This document shows positions 8,991 through 18,207 of a DNA stretch of 64,000 nt, piece after piece. The notes under the pieces are model-generated. The model was not told the origin of the DNA. It searched no databases and worked only from the letters and a program-made list of their open reading frames with translations. The translations under genes and the position numbers were made by a program. Source of the DNA: JBBATK01 sp044224515 (lineage in GTDB: Bacteria; Bacteroidota; Ignavibacteria; Kapaibacteriales; NICIL-2); NCBI GenBank assembly GCA_044224515.1, contig JBGAKH010000001.1:1-64000 (forward strand), read 5' to 3'. Every line of letters starts with the position of its first letter. Positions within the stretch are counted from its first letter, which is position 1.

Positions 8991-9533
8991 ATGACATCAC
9001 AACGTCGACAAAGCCTGTTTATCTTATCTATTATTATAGTAGCAGCTTGTGCACGTTTGCTGCAGTTTGTGCCGAACTTTGCTCCTATTACCGCATTGGC
9101 TGTCTTCAGCGCATTTACCCTTCGTTCACGTCTACTGGCAACTTTTCTACCGATCATGGCAATGATCGTTGGAGATGTTTTGTTAGCTGTAGTCCGTAAC
9201 GACTGGGGGTACGCTTTTCACGATACACAAGTTGTAGTGTATGCTACGATGATCGCGACTGTTGCATTGTCCCGCTTTGTCGCTCATCGTGGCACTCGAT
9301 TTTCAACAGTTGCGTTCGCTACACTTGGTGGCTCAGTGTTGTTCTTCATTGTAACGAACTTTGCCGTTTGGGCTTTTGGATCGATGTACGCTCACACACC
9401 GAATGGCCTGCTGGAGTGCTACACGATGGCACTACCGTTTTTCCGCAATGCTGCATTGGCGGACGCACTCTACGCAGCTGCAATGTTCGGAGTGCTTGTG
9501 TTGGGTCGATCAAGAAGCGTTCGCTTAGCCTAA
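8991..9533 (+). CDS. DUF6580-family membrane protein (putative transporter component)
   Basis: This 180-residue protein has about five hydrophobic segments. It matches the DUF6580 pattern as I know it: an N-terminal helix followed by PNFAPITALAVF, then a segment ending in VGDVLL, and a C-terminal TNFAVWAFG...LECYTMALPFFRN. The family looks like small substrate-binding membrane subunits of ECF-type importers, but the substrate is not established. The ATG at 8991 is chosen because the conserved N-terminus begins there; upstream in-frame codons would add an unrelated stretch. The gene stands alone behind a 1-kb non-coding region and ends at a bidirectional terminator. Confidence 0.8.
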   Translation: MTSQRRQSLFILSIIIVAACARLLQFVPNFAPITALAVFSAFTLRSRLLATFLPIMAMIVGDVLLAVVRNDWGYAFHDTQVVVYATMIATVALSRFVAHRGTRFSTVAFATLGGSVLFFIVTNFAVWAFGSMYAHTPNGLLECYTMALPFFRNAALADALYAAAMFGVLVLGRSRSVRLA

Positions 9534-9563
9534 ACGCAGTACCCGGTTTAAGACCGACAAACA

Positions 9564-9599
9564 AGAAGGCCCGTACATTCAACAATGTACGGGCCTTCT
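9564..9599. terminator. Bidirectional terminator between DUF6580 and DUF948 genes
   Basis: A perfect 16-bp inverted repeat (9564-9579 with 9584-9599) with a 4-nt loop lies between two convergent genes. There is no long T tract on either side, but stem strength and position suit a shared terminator. Confidence 0.8.
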
Positions 9600-9676
9600 G
9601 AGTTTGTAATGTGCGGTAGTTTGCGATCTGATGAGCTCGAATTGTTTCAGAGGATTTCGAAACTGCTGTCGAATGC

Positions 9677-10084
9677 TTATCGTCTCATTCCATTGACAAA
9701 AGTGTTGATTGCCTTACTTACTCCGCTAACGACGCTCGCAGCTTGCATGAGTGGACCCTCAACTTTGTCGTGCAGACGACTTTCCAACTGATTAATGCGT
9801 TTTCCAACCTGGGTGAACTGAGAGATTCCGTCTCCAAGTTGCTCCAATTGAAGATCTACGTTTCGCATCGTAGTTGTCGCTTGTGCGGTAGTCGCTTGCA
9901 GAGACGCAAAGGTCGGTGGCAAACTACGATTTAACTCTGCCGCCAAACGCTTGGTTTCATCTACAGCTGAGCTGACATCAAGCATTAAGTCACTAACGCG
10001 ACGCAGAAGGTTTACAGCGTAAATGCACACAGCTATGAATGCAACAACGCCAAGGATGGCAACAATGGTTAATACGGTTTCCAT
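9677..10084 (-). CDS. DUF948-like membrane-anchored coiled-coil protein
   Basis: This 135-residue protein has one N-terminal TM helix (residues 4-27) followed by a long helical region rich in Ala, Gln and Thr with heptad character. That is the DUF948 layout seen in small stress-associated proteins. Function is unknown. It starts 4 bp after the YtxH-like gene, and DUF948 and YtxH proteins often occur together, which supports both calls. The transcript probably runs kdsC, ytxH-like, this gene, then the terminator at 9564-9599. Confidence 0.75.
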   Translation of the reverse strand: METVLTIVAILGVVAFIAVCIYAVNLLRRVSDLMLDVSSAVDETKRLAAELNRSLPPTFASLQATTAQATTTMRNVDLQLEQLGDGISQFTQVGKRINQLESRLHDKVEGPLMQAASVVSGVSKAINTFVNGMRR

Positions 10085-10088
10085 GAGT

Positions 10089-10532
10089 TTATCCTAAATG
10101 CTGATCAGAATCCATTTCTGCTTTGAAGGCATCAACACTGGCTCGGGCGGCGTCACGTACACGATTAATATTGTCCTGCATTGAGTCCTTTGCATTTGCT
10201 GCTTTAACGCGAGCATCACGCAAGACATTCTCTGCGTTCGACAAAAGTGATTCCGCATGATCGCGTGCAGTTTGCACAATGCGCTCAGCACGAGCTCTAC
10301 CTTCGTTTTGTGTAATCGGAGGTAATTCTGCGCCCGGTTCTTCAGTGTTGAGATATTCTTGAGCTTTGTCATAAGCCTTATCATACCATTCACCTGAGCG
10401 TTCTGCGATATCTCTTCGAAGCTCGCGACCGCTCTTTGGAGCGAGTATGAGGGCTGCCAGTGCGCCTATCGCGCCGCCTATTAAGGCGCCGGTCAAGAAT
10501 CCACTGCCGTATCCACTTTCACGATCTGCCAT
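10089..10532 (-). CDS. YtxH-domain protein
   Basis: This 147-residue protein has the YtxH signature: a glycine-rich hydrophobic segment (GFLTGALIGGAIGALAALILAP, about residues 11-32) followed directly by KSGRELRRDI and a long amphipathic helical tail. Members are general-stress-related membrane-associated proteins of unknown biochemical role. A purine-rich sequence precedes the ATG at 10532. It sits between kdsC and a DUF948-like gene on the minus strand with short spacings, indicating one operon. Confidence 0.85.
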   Translation of the reverse strand: MADRESGYGSGFLTGALIGGAIGALAALILAPKSGRELRRDIAERSGEWYDKAYDKAQEYLNTEEPGAELPPITQNEGRARAERIVQTARDHAESLLSNAENVLRDARVKAANAKDSMQDNINRVRDAARASVDAFKAEMDSDQHLG

Positions 10533-10566
10533 TTTCGTAATCCTTATAATGTTAGTACTCGATGTT

Positions 10567-11103
10567 TTACCAGTTTTCAGGCAAGGTATTTGACTTCCCT
10601 TGCGCCGCTAAGATCAATTCTATGAGTTCTCGGACAGCACCGTTACCACCCTTAGCTTCACAGACGTATGAACAGAGAGATTTAATGTACGGTCTGGCGT
10701 CAGACGGACAGGCTGCTAAACCAACAGCTTGCATCGCTAGTGCGTCGTTGACATCGTCTCCGATGTATGCTACATTCTCAAGAACCGTACCGATTTTTTC
10801 ACACAGTTCTTGTAAGTCCCTTAGTTTTCGCCTACTTCCAAGAATTACGTGTCCAATTTTCAGTTTTTCTGCTCTTTTTAGCACAATTTCACTGTTTTCA
10901 CTGGTGAGAAAAGCAGTAGCCAAACCGGCACGATGGGCAAGAGTTACTCCCATACCGTCGTGAACGGAAAAGCGTTTCATTGCTTCGCCTTGAGCAGAAT
11001 AATACATAGACCCATCGGTCATGGTTCCGTCGATGTCCATTACGATCAGCTCTATTGAAGTAAGACGCTGCTCAAGTGTTCGAGTTTCAGTTTGATGTTC
11101 GAT
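10567..11103 (-). CDS. kdsC: 3-deoxy-manno-octulosonate-8-phosphate phosphatase, probable non-canonical AUC start
   Basis: This is a HAD-superfamily phosphatase of the KdsC type, which removes the phosphate from Kdo-8-P on the way to LPS. The nucleophile motif is DIDGTMTDG and the later motif IGDDVNDALAM binds magnesium. The first ATG (11040) codes for the residue just before the nucleophile motif, which would delete the first beta strand (ELIVM). The open frame continues upstream to 11151 but holds no ATG, GTG or TTG. A perfect GGAGG (complement of 11111-11115) lies 7 nt before an AUC codon (11101-11103). Starting there gives 178 residues, normal for KdsC. AUC initiation is inferred; a mutated start or a base error is the alternative. 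Confidence 0.8.
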   Translation of the reverse strand: MEHQTETRTLEQRLTSIELIVMDIDGTMTDGSMYYSAQGEAMKRFSVHDGMGVTLAHRAGLATAFLTSENSEIVLKRAEKLKIGHVILGSRRKLRDLQELCEKIGTVLENVAYIGDDVNDALAMQAVGLAACPSDARPYIKSLCSYVCEAKGGNGAVRELIELILAAQGKSNTLPENW

Positions 11104-11232
11104 ATGTAATCCTCCGCTAACTTGACCTGTGAAATCCCGATGGATCGGTCGCTAATAGTGTTACTCCATGACAAGGCTATGAGTACAAACTCACCCATTT
11201 CAACCGTTTTTTGATTGCAAATTACTCAGCAT

Positions 11233-12111
11233 ATGGACTTGGAATCAATACAGATTGACAATAAAACGATTCTTCATGATTTCATCACACAACTTCAGTT
11301 CGGTCCACGTGTACCCGGTACTGTGGCACATGCCGAGTGCAGCGCTTTTCTGTGCGCTTCCTTGGAGTCTTTGTGCGATGAACGTGAGACTCAATACTTC
11401 GAACGCTTCATAAACGGTCGCCGTGCGCAGTGCTTCAATCATGTCGGAAAAGTCAAACCGGATTTGAAGCAGCGCATTCTTCTTGCTGCACATTGGGACA
11501 GTCGTGAGCTGTGCGATGGCGATGACCTCTTTGTGCGTCGTGCGCATTCCTGCCTCGGTGCCAATGATTCTGCATCCGGCGTCGCAGGGATACTCGCGGT
11601 CCTTCGCTTGCTTGCTGACGCAGACCTTCCAATCGGTGTCGATGCGGTGTTTTTTGATGCTGAAGACCAAGGGCAGTATGGTTCTCCCACAAGTTTTGCC
11701 CTTGGTTCACACCACTTTTGTCAGACCTCGCCATTGGACTGCTACGCCAAAGGAGCTATCGTTCTGGATTTGATAGGTGATTTGGAAGCACGATTTCCTC
11801 TTGAACCAAACTCGTTTGCTTCCAACCCCAAACTGTGTTCGTCCTTGTGGGAAGTAGGTGAACGTTTTGCACCGGGACGCTTCCAACCCTCCATCGGTCC
11901 GGCAGTCTACGATGACCACAGTGTCCTGATCGCGCACGGCGTCGAAAGTGTGCTGGTATGCGACAGCTCACTCATAGCCAGGTCCTCGCCTAGTATTCGA
12001 CGAGGCTATTGGCACACGGAACGTGATACGATGGACAACATCTCGGCCGATGTAGTCTCAGGAGTTGCTAAGACACTGTTCGCAACACTGCTGCTTCTAA
12101 GTGAAGAATAG
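11233..12111 (+). CDS. M28-family glutaminyl-peptide cyclotransferase-like enzyme
   Basis: This 292-residue zinc hydrolase-fold protein has the zinc-site motifs AAHWDSR, GANDSASGVAG, FFDAEDQGQYG and, near the end, YWHTERDTMDNIS. The spacing and the late HTE-DT-D motif fit glutaminyl cyclases, which turn N-terminal Gln into pyroglutamate, better than aminopeptidases. Unlike most bacterial relatives it has no visible signal peptide: a stop codon lies just upstream (11212-11214), with only a TTG (11215) before the ATG at 11233. Either it is cytoplasmic or the leader was lost. It is transcribed divergently from kdsC. Confidence 0.8.
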   Translation: MDLESIQIDNKTILHDFITQLQFGPRVPGTVAHAECSAFLCASLESLCDERETQYFERFINGRRAQCFNHVGKVKPDLKQRILLAAHWDSRELCDGDDLFVRRAHSCLGANDSASGVAGILAVLRLLADADLPIGVDAVFFDAEDQGQYGSPTSFALGSHHFCQTSPLDCYAKGAIVLDLIGDLEARFPLEPNSFASNPKLCSSLWEVGERFAPGRFQPSIGPAVYDDHSVLIAHGVESVLVCDSSLIARSSPSIRRGYWHTERDTMDNISADVVSGVAKTLFATLLLLSEE

Positions 12112-12142
12112 CAGGACGTACCGGCAATACGTCTTTGACTAT

Positions 12143-12162
12143 GCGCAGCGCAAGCGCTGCGC
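12143..12162 (+). terminator. Possible weak terminator hairpin after the M28 gene
   Basis: An 8-bp GC-rich stem (12143-12150 with 12155-12162) closes a 4-nt loop 31 bp after the stop codon. There is no T tract, so factor-independent termination is uncertain. Confidence 0.35.
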
Positions 12163-12406
12163 CTGAACAGAAGGTGTACTGAGTGAAAGACGACGACTAC
12201 CTTCCTACAAGGTTTTAAGACGTGGTCTTACCTAAAACCGCGGAATGAAAACTTTTTCGCTGTCCAAACATGAAAGTGTCAGGTAACCCTTACACAGTGG
12301 CTCGATTATTGCGATGAAATAGATCCCTGCCCGGAGTGCATTGGGACGACGTATTGCGTCGGCGTATCAACGGACGATCTTTTCAAGCAGATACGTACCG
12401 CAACGC

Positions 12407-15400
12407 ATGTCACACACGCTTAGCTTCCTTCAGCGTTGGTGCCCACCAACAGTGCTCTTCTTTTGTTTAGCATATCTCTGTGTCGGCTTCTGTAGTTCGG
12501 TCAACGCTCAGACTTTGAGTTACGACGATGTAAACTATTCAAAAGGTAGTTTCTTTGGAGGCTCGAAGAATGATAGTTATCTCTTGCACATGGCATTGGA
12601 TGCCGATGGTAACATTTATGGTACGGGTTTCTGCACGGACATACCTACCACAGCGGGATGTTATCAGGCAAGCTGTAGAGGCCAGTTCGACGTAATGGTC
12701 TTCAAGATGGACCCAAGTATGACCAAACTAATCTGGGCTACATACATAGGTGGTTCAGACATAGATGCCGGAGGCTCCATTGCGGTTAATGCGGTAGGAG
12801 AAGTCTTTATTGGAGGGTACACCTATAGCAAGAACTTCCCCACAACTTCGGCAGCGGATCAGGCATACTTGAATACGGGACAAGTAGCTGTGTTCGCGCT
12901 GAAGCTGAGTGCTGACGGTGGGCGTCTTCTCTATTCTCGTGTCCTTGGCAACGGAGCGCCGATACAGCAGCAATCTCAGACTGCTTCCAAGCAAACTTTC
13001 GTTTGCCTCAATCCTAACAACGAGTGTTATGTGGCTAGCACCGTTCCAAGCGGTGCGCAGTACACTATTACGAACAACGCGTTTCAACGTAATGCTGCCG
13101 GAAGTTTTGATGTGGCATTAACAAAGTTGGATCAAAATGGAAACGTTATGTATTCGACTTTTATAGGAGGTGCAGGAAGTGATGTTGCACGTGACCTTTG
13201 CTATTCTTCTTCTCGAGTCTATCTGGTAGGACTTACAAATTCTGCAAGCTTTCCTCGCAATGCAACTCGCCCACCACAACAGAATGACGCCTTCGCATTG
13301 GTAGTAGATGATTTGCCGACCCCACGTGTACGCAAGTCTTACGTTTTTGGAAGTAGCGGAAATGATGCCGGAATGGGTGTCTGCGTCGATACGCGAGCGC
13401 GAAGATTATTGGTTTGCGGAACGGCAGAATTCTCAACAATTGGAGCCACAACACTTTTGCAAAGCGGCCAATCAACCGGCGGATTCCTTGCGTCGCTGGA
13501 TACCGGCCTAACCAGAATACATGCTATAAGTATGTTGGGTACAGGTGTGAGTCCAACCTCGATAGCTGTTCGTTCAAATGGAAATGTTTTTATGGCCGGT
13601 TATGTTATCGGGTCATTACCCGTTAGTGCGAACGCATTTCAAAAGAAAAGTGCCGGAGATATGGACGGACTTCTACTACAGTTAGATAGTGGTTTATCTA
13701 AAGTGCGCTACTGCTCTTATCTCGGCGGCTCAAATCCGGACTATGCTGCCGCAAAGGTTCTGCTCTACGAACGAAGCTGCATGTTGCGTATCATCTTTGG
13801 AATTACCACACACTCACCAAATTTCCCAAGTTCGTCGGATTCGTATCAACCGCTAAAGGCAAATGGTACCGAAGATCAACCCGTAATGGTATTGTTCTCA
13901 TCCATGCATGACCTCAAGCTGGAATCAAGCGTGCAGAGCTGCGCTCGCGAGATCTCATTGAAAGTTGTGGCGAAGTGTCCGCCATTGGAGATCGTTTGGA
14001 ACTTCGGTGACGGTACTCCCGACGTCCACTCGCTTAGCTCTGTCCAACATGTGTACGCAGCTAGTGGCGTGTATCGCATACAAGCTAAACTTGTGTATGA
14101 AAAACCGGATACCATCCTTATGGTCAGGGACGTCGTCTTTAACGGAAGTCCGGGCGTCAATGCCGGACCTGACGTTGACGTGTGTAAGCTTGGCTCCACA
14201 GTCATACTCAAGGCTAGTGGAGCTCTTAAGTACCGATGGAGTCCGGCAAAGCAGTTCAAAGATTCCACGCAAGCACAACAAGAGTTTACGCCCACGGTCA
14301 GCGGAACATACGTAGTGTACGGAACGGATGCATCGGGTTGTGAATCGTCAGATACTGTTCGAGTTCGAGTAATCAATCTCAAGCCGAGTATTAGTCGAGA
14401 TACAATACTATGCAGCGGACAAACGGTGAGACTGAACGCATCGGGTGCAGCGTCCATAGAGTGGCTTGCCGCACCGGGACTTACTAGTATCCAAGGAACA
14501 ACAGCACTGGTGTCGCCGCTTGCCGATCAACGCTACTATGTTGTTGTTCGAGAAGGAAACTGTTTCGATACTCTCTCGGTTCTCGTACGCGTACGTCGAC
14601 AGGTTCACCTGACTATGCCGTCAGTTCCGGCGTTGTGCGCTGGCCAAGTATATAATCTGCATCCGAGTGTGTACGATAAGTATCCGGGTGATACACTGAG
14701 CCTCAGCGCGGAGTGGACACCACATCAGTACTTCGATAATCCATATTCGCTGAGTCCGGCACTGAGTGTCAGTAAAAACACAACTGTCTACTTTAGCGTA
14801 AAGACCCTTAACGGTTGCGTCAGAGTAGATAGTTTGGTTTTGCGTGTTCAAGCCGCACCAAAACTCAGCGCCATCGCTGACACCATGATTTGCGATGGAG
14901 GATCACTTCGCCTGTGGGTCAAGGGATACACAAAAGTCCGTTGGTCGCCTACTACGGGGCTGAGTGATCCAACAAGCCTCAATCCACTATGCACTACCAC
15001 AAAGACAACAACCTATACTGTCATTGCAACAAACGGATCGTGCAGTGACACGGCGAACGTTTTGGTACGCGTAGGGACGCGACCGATCGTCAAGGCCCTT
15101 GGCGATACCACGGTCTGTGCTACAGACAGAGTGTGCTTGCGCGTTGAACGCGCTGAAGCCGGAGTGCGTTACCTCTGGTCACCCTCTCTTGACTTTGAAA
15201 ATGCCGAAGGTTCTGTTGTGTACGCACATCCACCGGCAACCCGTAACTACACGGTATACGCGATCACCGCATCGGGATGCAGCGCTTTGTCTACGGTTAG
15301 TGTTCGCGTGTCAAACACACTTAGCGTCGCGCTTCGACAAGACTCAACGGTTTGTGATGGCGAGTTTAGCTCGTTGAGTATTGTGGGAGGTGTTCGCCCG

Positions 15401-16705
15401 TTTACACAATACACCTGGATTCCGAGCGACGGCCAATATGACTCAACCAGAGGTGTTTACTTTATTCGCGCTCAACGGTCGAAGTCTTATAGCGTTGTGG
15501 CCACGCGAGGTCATTGCACCGCAAGTTCTTCGCTCGTCTGCGCCGTAAAGCAGCTGCCCTCCGCTGTCTTTCCAAACGATACGGTTGTTTGCGTCGGATC
15601 TGCTCCAATACTACGATTAGCAAACGTACAATCAGGATCGCGTGTTCGTTGGTCTGATGGAACTCTAAACGCAGAGCACATTGTGGGTTCAGATAGTTCT
15701 ACAGATCTTCGTTTGAGAGCATTGAATTCAGATTTGACTGTGCACGTTGCCCTAACACTGAGTGGTTGTGTTGTTTCTAAAACTATTGTTGTTCATGTAC
15801 AACAACCTCCTGTAGTGCAGAGTCCTCCGGATGATGAGATTTGCCCGGGGACTACGCTTCGGCTTCGCGTAGGCGCTCCTGCAAACTCTGAAGTCACGTG
15901 GTCACCATCAACAGGTTTGTCATCGACAGTAGGTGCCGTTGTCGACGCACAGCCTATGCGTACGACCACCTATACTATTCGAGTTAGAGACCCCCTGGGC
16001 TGTGAATGCAAGAAATTGCTGACCATACGAGTTCGTGCACAACGAACGATCTCTTTATCACTGCGCTCGAGTAGCGTGTCGAATGATAATATACGTGTTT
16101 GGGTAGATGCGGAGTCGGACACGCTCATCCATACACCGCTTCGATTTGATCTTGAGTGTGACGCAGACGCATTTGCACCCGATACCGGCATAGTGTCAGA
16201 ACGCAAGGGACAGCGAAGAATCATTCACTGTCAGCTCGATAATCAAGCTATCGCCACCGGGAAACGCACCGTTCACGGCGTTGAAGGATTACGATTACTT
16301 GCAAACAGTGAGGCATCATTGATACGAATTGTCGCCGTTGAAGCGGAGCCAACTCTTTGTCCAAAAATCAGCACCACGCCATGCGTCTTAGAGAATAGTT
16401 CGTGCTTCTTTAGCGGTCGTCATATAGAATATCAGTCTCTTGCCAAGGTCAATGTCTTTCCCTCACCGTGTACCGGTGAAAGCACGCTAACTATATCAGA
16501 TCTTGACCCAACCAAGAATCTGGTGCTCGATTGGAATCTGATTGACGAGCGTGGTCAAGTGCTTAAACGTATGTCCATGCCTGTTGGGGGTGGGCGAAAA
16601 GCAGAACTGAAGATTAATCTTAGCGGCATGCCTGCCGGAGTGTACCTATTGCGAAGTACTGTAGATGGACGTCAGCTTCAGGCTTCGATCATTAAGCAGG
16701 ATTAA
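12407..16705 (+). CDS. Large secreted T9SS cargo: SBBP beta-propeller, PKD and Ig-like repeats
   Basis: This 1432-residue secreted protein starts with a signal peptide that probably ends at NAQ (residue 35). Residues about 40-490 contain SBBP-type beta-propeller repeats (GGS..D..., DADGNIYGTG-like units). A PKD domain follows (WNFGDGTP). Then come about eight Ig-like repeats of roughly 80 residues, each starting near a D-T-x-x-C motif and ending near G-C or S-C followed by V-x-V, so each probably holds a disulfide. The last 85 residues are a type A T9SS sorting domain (VNVFPSPCTGESTL ... LSGMPAGVYLLR). The ATG at 12407 is chosen because the signal peptide begins there. It is probably anchored on the cell surface or released, with an adhesion or structural role inferred. 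Confidence 0.9.
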   Translation: MSHTLSFLQRWCPPTVLFFCLAYLCVGFCSSVNAQTLSYDDVNYSKGSFFGGSKNDSYLLHMALDADGNIYGTGFCTDIPTTAGCYQASCRGQFDVMVFKMDPSMTKLIWATYIGGSDIDAGGSIAVNAVGEVFIGGYTYSKNFPTTSAADQAYLNTGQVAVFALKLSADGGRLLYSRVLGNGAPIQQQSQTASKQTFVCLNPNNECYVASTVPSGAQYTITNNAFQRNAAGSFDVALTKLDQNGNVMYSTFIGGAGSDVARDLCYSSSRVYLVGLTNSASFPRNATRPPQQNDAFALVVDDLPTPRVRKSYVFGSSGNDAGMGVCVDTRARRLLVCGTAEFSTIGATTLLQSGQSTGGFLASLDTGLTRIHAISMLGTGVSPTSIAVRSNGNVFMAGYVIGSLPVSANAFQKKSAGDMDGLLLQLDSGLSKVRYCSYLGGSNPDYAAAKVLLYERSCMLRIIFGITTHSPNFPSSSDSYQPLKANGTEDQPVMVLFSSMHDLKLESSVQSCAREISLKVVAKCPPLEIVWNFGDGTPDVHSLSSVQHVYAASGVYRIQAKLVYEKPDTILMVRDVVFNGSPGVNAGPDVDVCKLGSTVILKASGALKYRWSPAKQFKDSTQAQQEFTPTVSGTYVVYGTDASGCESSDTVRVRVINLKPSISRDTILCSGQTVRLNASGAASIEWLAAPGLTSIQGTTALVSPLADQRYYVVVREGNCFDTLSVLVRVRRQVHLTMPSVPALCAGQVYNLHPSVYDKYPGDTLSLSAEWTPHQYFDNPYSLSPALSVSKNTTVYFSVKTLNGCVRVDSLVLRVQAAPKLSAIADTMICDGGSLRLWVKGYTKVRWSPTTGLSDPTSLNPLCTTTKTTTYTVIATNGSCSDTANVLVRVGTRPIVKALGDTTVCATDRVCLRVERAEAGVRYLWSPSLDFENAEGSVVYAHPPATRNYTVYAITASGCSALSTVSVRVSNTLSVALRQDSTVCDGEFSSLSIVGGVRPFTQYTWIPSDGQYDSTRGVYFIRAQRSKSYSVVATRGHCTASSSLVCAVKQLPSAVFPNDTVVCVGSAPILRLANVQSGSRVRWSDGTLNAEHIVGSDSSTDLRLRALNSDLTVHVALTLSGCVVSKTIVVHVQQPPVVQSPPDDEICPGTTLRLRVGAPANSEVTWSPSTGLSSTVGAVVDAQPMRTTTYTIRVRDPLGCECKKLLTIRVRAQRTISLSLRSSSVSNDNIRVWVDAESDTLIHTPLRFDLECDADAFAPDTGIVSERKGQRRIIHCQLDNQAIATGKRTVHGVEGLRLLANSEASLIRIVAVEAEPTLCPKISTTPCVLENSSCFFSGRHIEYQSLAKVNVFPSPCTGESTLTISDLDPTKNLVLDWNLIDERGQVLKRMSMPVGGGRKAELKINLSGMPAGVYLLRSTVDGRQLQASIIKQD

Positions 16706-16872
16706 CTCCGAGATTATCGCCGAATACAACATCACTTGGCTTCCGGTCCCCCTAACGAAATCACGATGGTCTTTGTATTTTTCTTGTGGGATTGCTCACA
16801 GCTGAATCTTCAGAGCGGCTTCGAGTGCTTTGGTTATTTTTGTGATGCACAACATACCATTCTCAAACCCCT

Positions 16873-18021
16873 ATGAAATCAGCCGGCTTTTCGACGCGCG
16901 CCATCCATGTTGGACAGGAACCCGATCAACTCACGGGAGCAGTGACTGTCCCCTTGTATCAGACTTCAACCTATGCTCAGGAGGAAATTGGAAAACACAA
17001 AGGTTTTGAGTATGCACGCACACAAAATCCTACCCGCTTTGCCTGGGAAGAAAATCTGGCATCACTCGAGGAAGGTGTTGATGCTTTTGCCTTCGCAAGC
17101 GGATTGGCTGCGATCGATGCCACAATGAAGCTTCTTAAGAGCGGTGACCATGTTGTGATGGCTGAAGATATGTACGGTGGAACCTTCCGTTTATTCGATA
17201 AGATATTGCGGAACTTTGGTCTCGAGTTTAGCTCTGTTGATATGCGGGATTTGGATGCTGTACGTGCGGCAATTCGTCCGGAAACGCGAATGCTTTATAC
17301 AGAGACTCCAACGAACCCCATGATGACAATCACAGATATTCGCGCATTGTCAAATATGGCCAAGGAGCATCAAGCTCTCATGGTTGTCGACAACACTTTT
17401 GCGACACCTTTCTTCCAACGTCCTTTAACACTCGGTGCAGACATCGTTGTCCACTCAGCAACAAAGTATCTTGGCGGACACTCGGATTTGATTCATGGCA
17501 TTGTCGTTACGAACCGTGAAGACCTAGCAGAGCGTTTAGCTTTCATTCAGAATGCTGCAGGAGCGGTACCGGGACCGTTCGAGTGCTGGTTGCTGTTGCG
17601 TTCAGTCAAGACTTTGTCTATACGCATGACACAGCATGCGTCAAATGCTCTTGCCATCGCTCATCATTTTGAAAAACATCCAGCTTTCAAAGCGATACAC
17701 TATCCCGGTTTAAGCTCTCACCCGCAGCATCAACTGGCTGCATCGCAAATGAGTGGTTTTGGTGGCATCATTTCTGTGGAACTAGGTTCGCTAGAGAGGG
17801 CTCGCAGCTTTACAAAAGCTCTTAAAGTCTTTACCTTGGGCGAGTCGCTCGGAGGTGTCGAGTCTCTCGTGTGCCATCCGGTAAGCATGACACATGGCTC
17901 CGTTCCCATCGAAAAGAGAATGAAGTTGGGTATAACCGAGGGTCTCGTTCGCTTATCGGTGGGTATCGAGGATCTTGAAGATTTGATTGCGGACATCGAT
18001 CAAGCTCTCAACAGTTTGTAG
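16873..18021 (+). CDS. Cystathionine gamma-synthase/gamma-lyase family PLP enzyme
   Basis: This 382-residue cytosolic PLP enzyme belongs to the Cys/Met metabolism family. The PLP lysine is Lys198 in HSATKYLGGHSD. The segments TRAIHVGQ, YARTQNPTR, ETPTNP and VVDNTFATP are typical. Sequence alone does not separate the synthase (making cystathionine from an activated homoserine) from the gamma-lyase (releasing cysteine), and the segments here resemble both MetB and MccB. It is a single-gene unit: about 167 bp of non-coding DNA lie upstream and a hairpin terminator follows. Confidence 0.92.
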   Translation: MKSAGFSTRAIHVGQEPDQLTGAVTVPLYQTSTYAQEEIGKHKGFEYARTQNPTRFAWEENLASLEEGVDAFAFASGLAAIDATMKLLKSGDHVVMAEDMYGGTFRLFDKILRNFGLEFSSVDMRDLDAVRAAIRPETRMLYTETPTNPMMTITDIRALSNMAKEHQALMVVDNTFATPFFQRPLTLGADIVVHSATKYLGGHSDLIHGIVVTNREDLAERLAFIQNAAGAVPGPFECWLLLRSVKTLSIRMTQHASNALAIAHHFEKHPAFKAIHYPGLSSHPQHQLAASQMSGFGGIISVELGSLERARSFTKALKVFTLGESLGGVESLVCHPVSMTHGSVPIEKRMKLGITEGLVRLSVGIEDLEDLIADIDQALNSL

Positions 18022-18067
18022 TTTCCGGAGGCGCTTCCGGCTATCATGGCGACCAGCTAAAAAGACG

Positions 18068-18098
18068 AAGCCCTTGAGGTTTGATGCCTCAAGGGCTT
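18068..18098. terminator. Bidirectional terminator between the PLP enzyme and lpxA
   Basis: A 12-bp perfect stem (18068-18079 with 18087-18098) has a 7-nt loop. A T-rich stretch follows on the plus strand, and on the minus strand a T run lies just beyond (complement of 18058-18063). The two flanking genes are convergent. Confidence 0.85.
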
Positions 18099-18207
18099 TA
18101 CTTCTACTTAATATCACACGGTGTTTCAGAATGAACGCACAATTGCGCTCCAATTCTCGTTTCGCATTGTAGATCTCGGGCGCTCTGCCATCTATGCACT
18201 GCAGACG

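Noticed and set aside
13876..14457. 193-codon frame antisense to the T9SS cargo gene
   Set aside because: It lies opposite a well-supported coding region, has no recognisable motif and reflects codon bias of the real strand.
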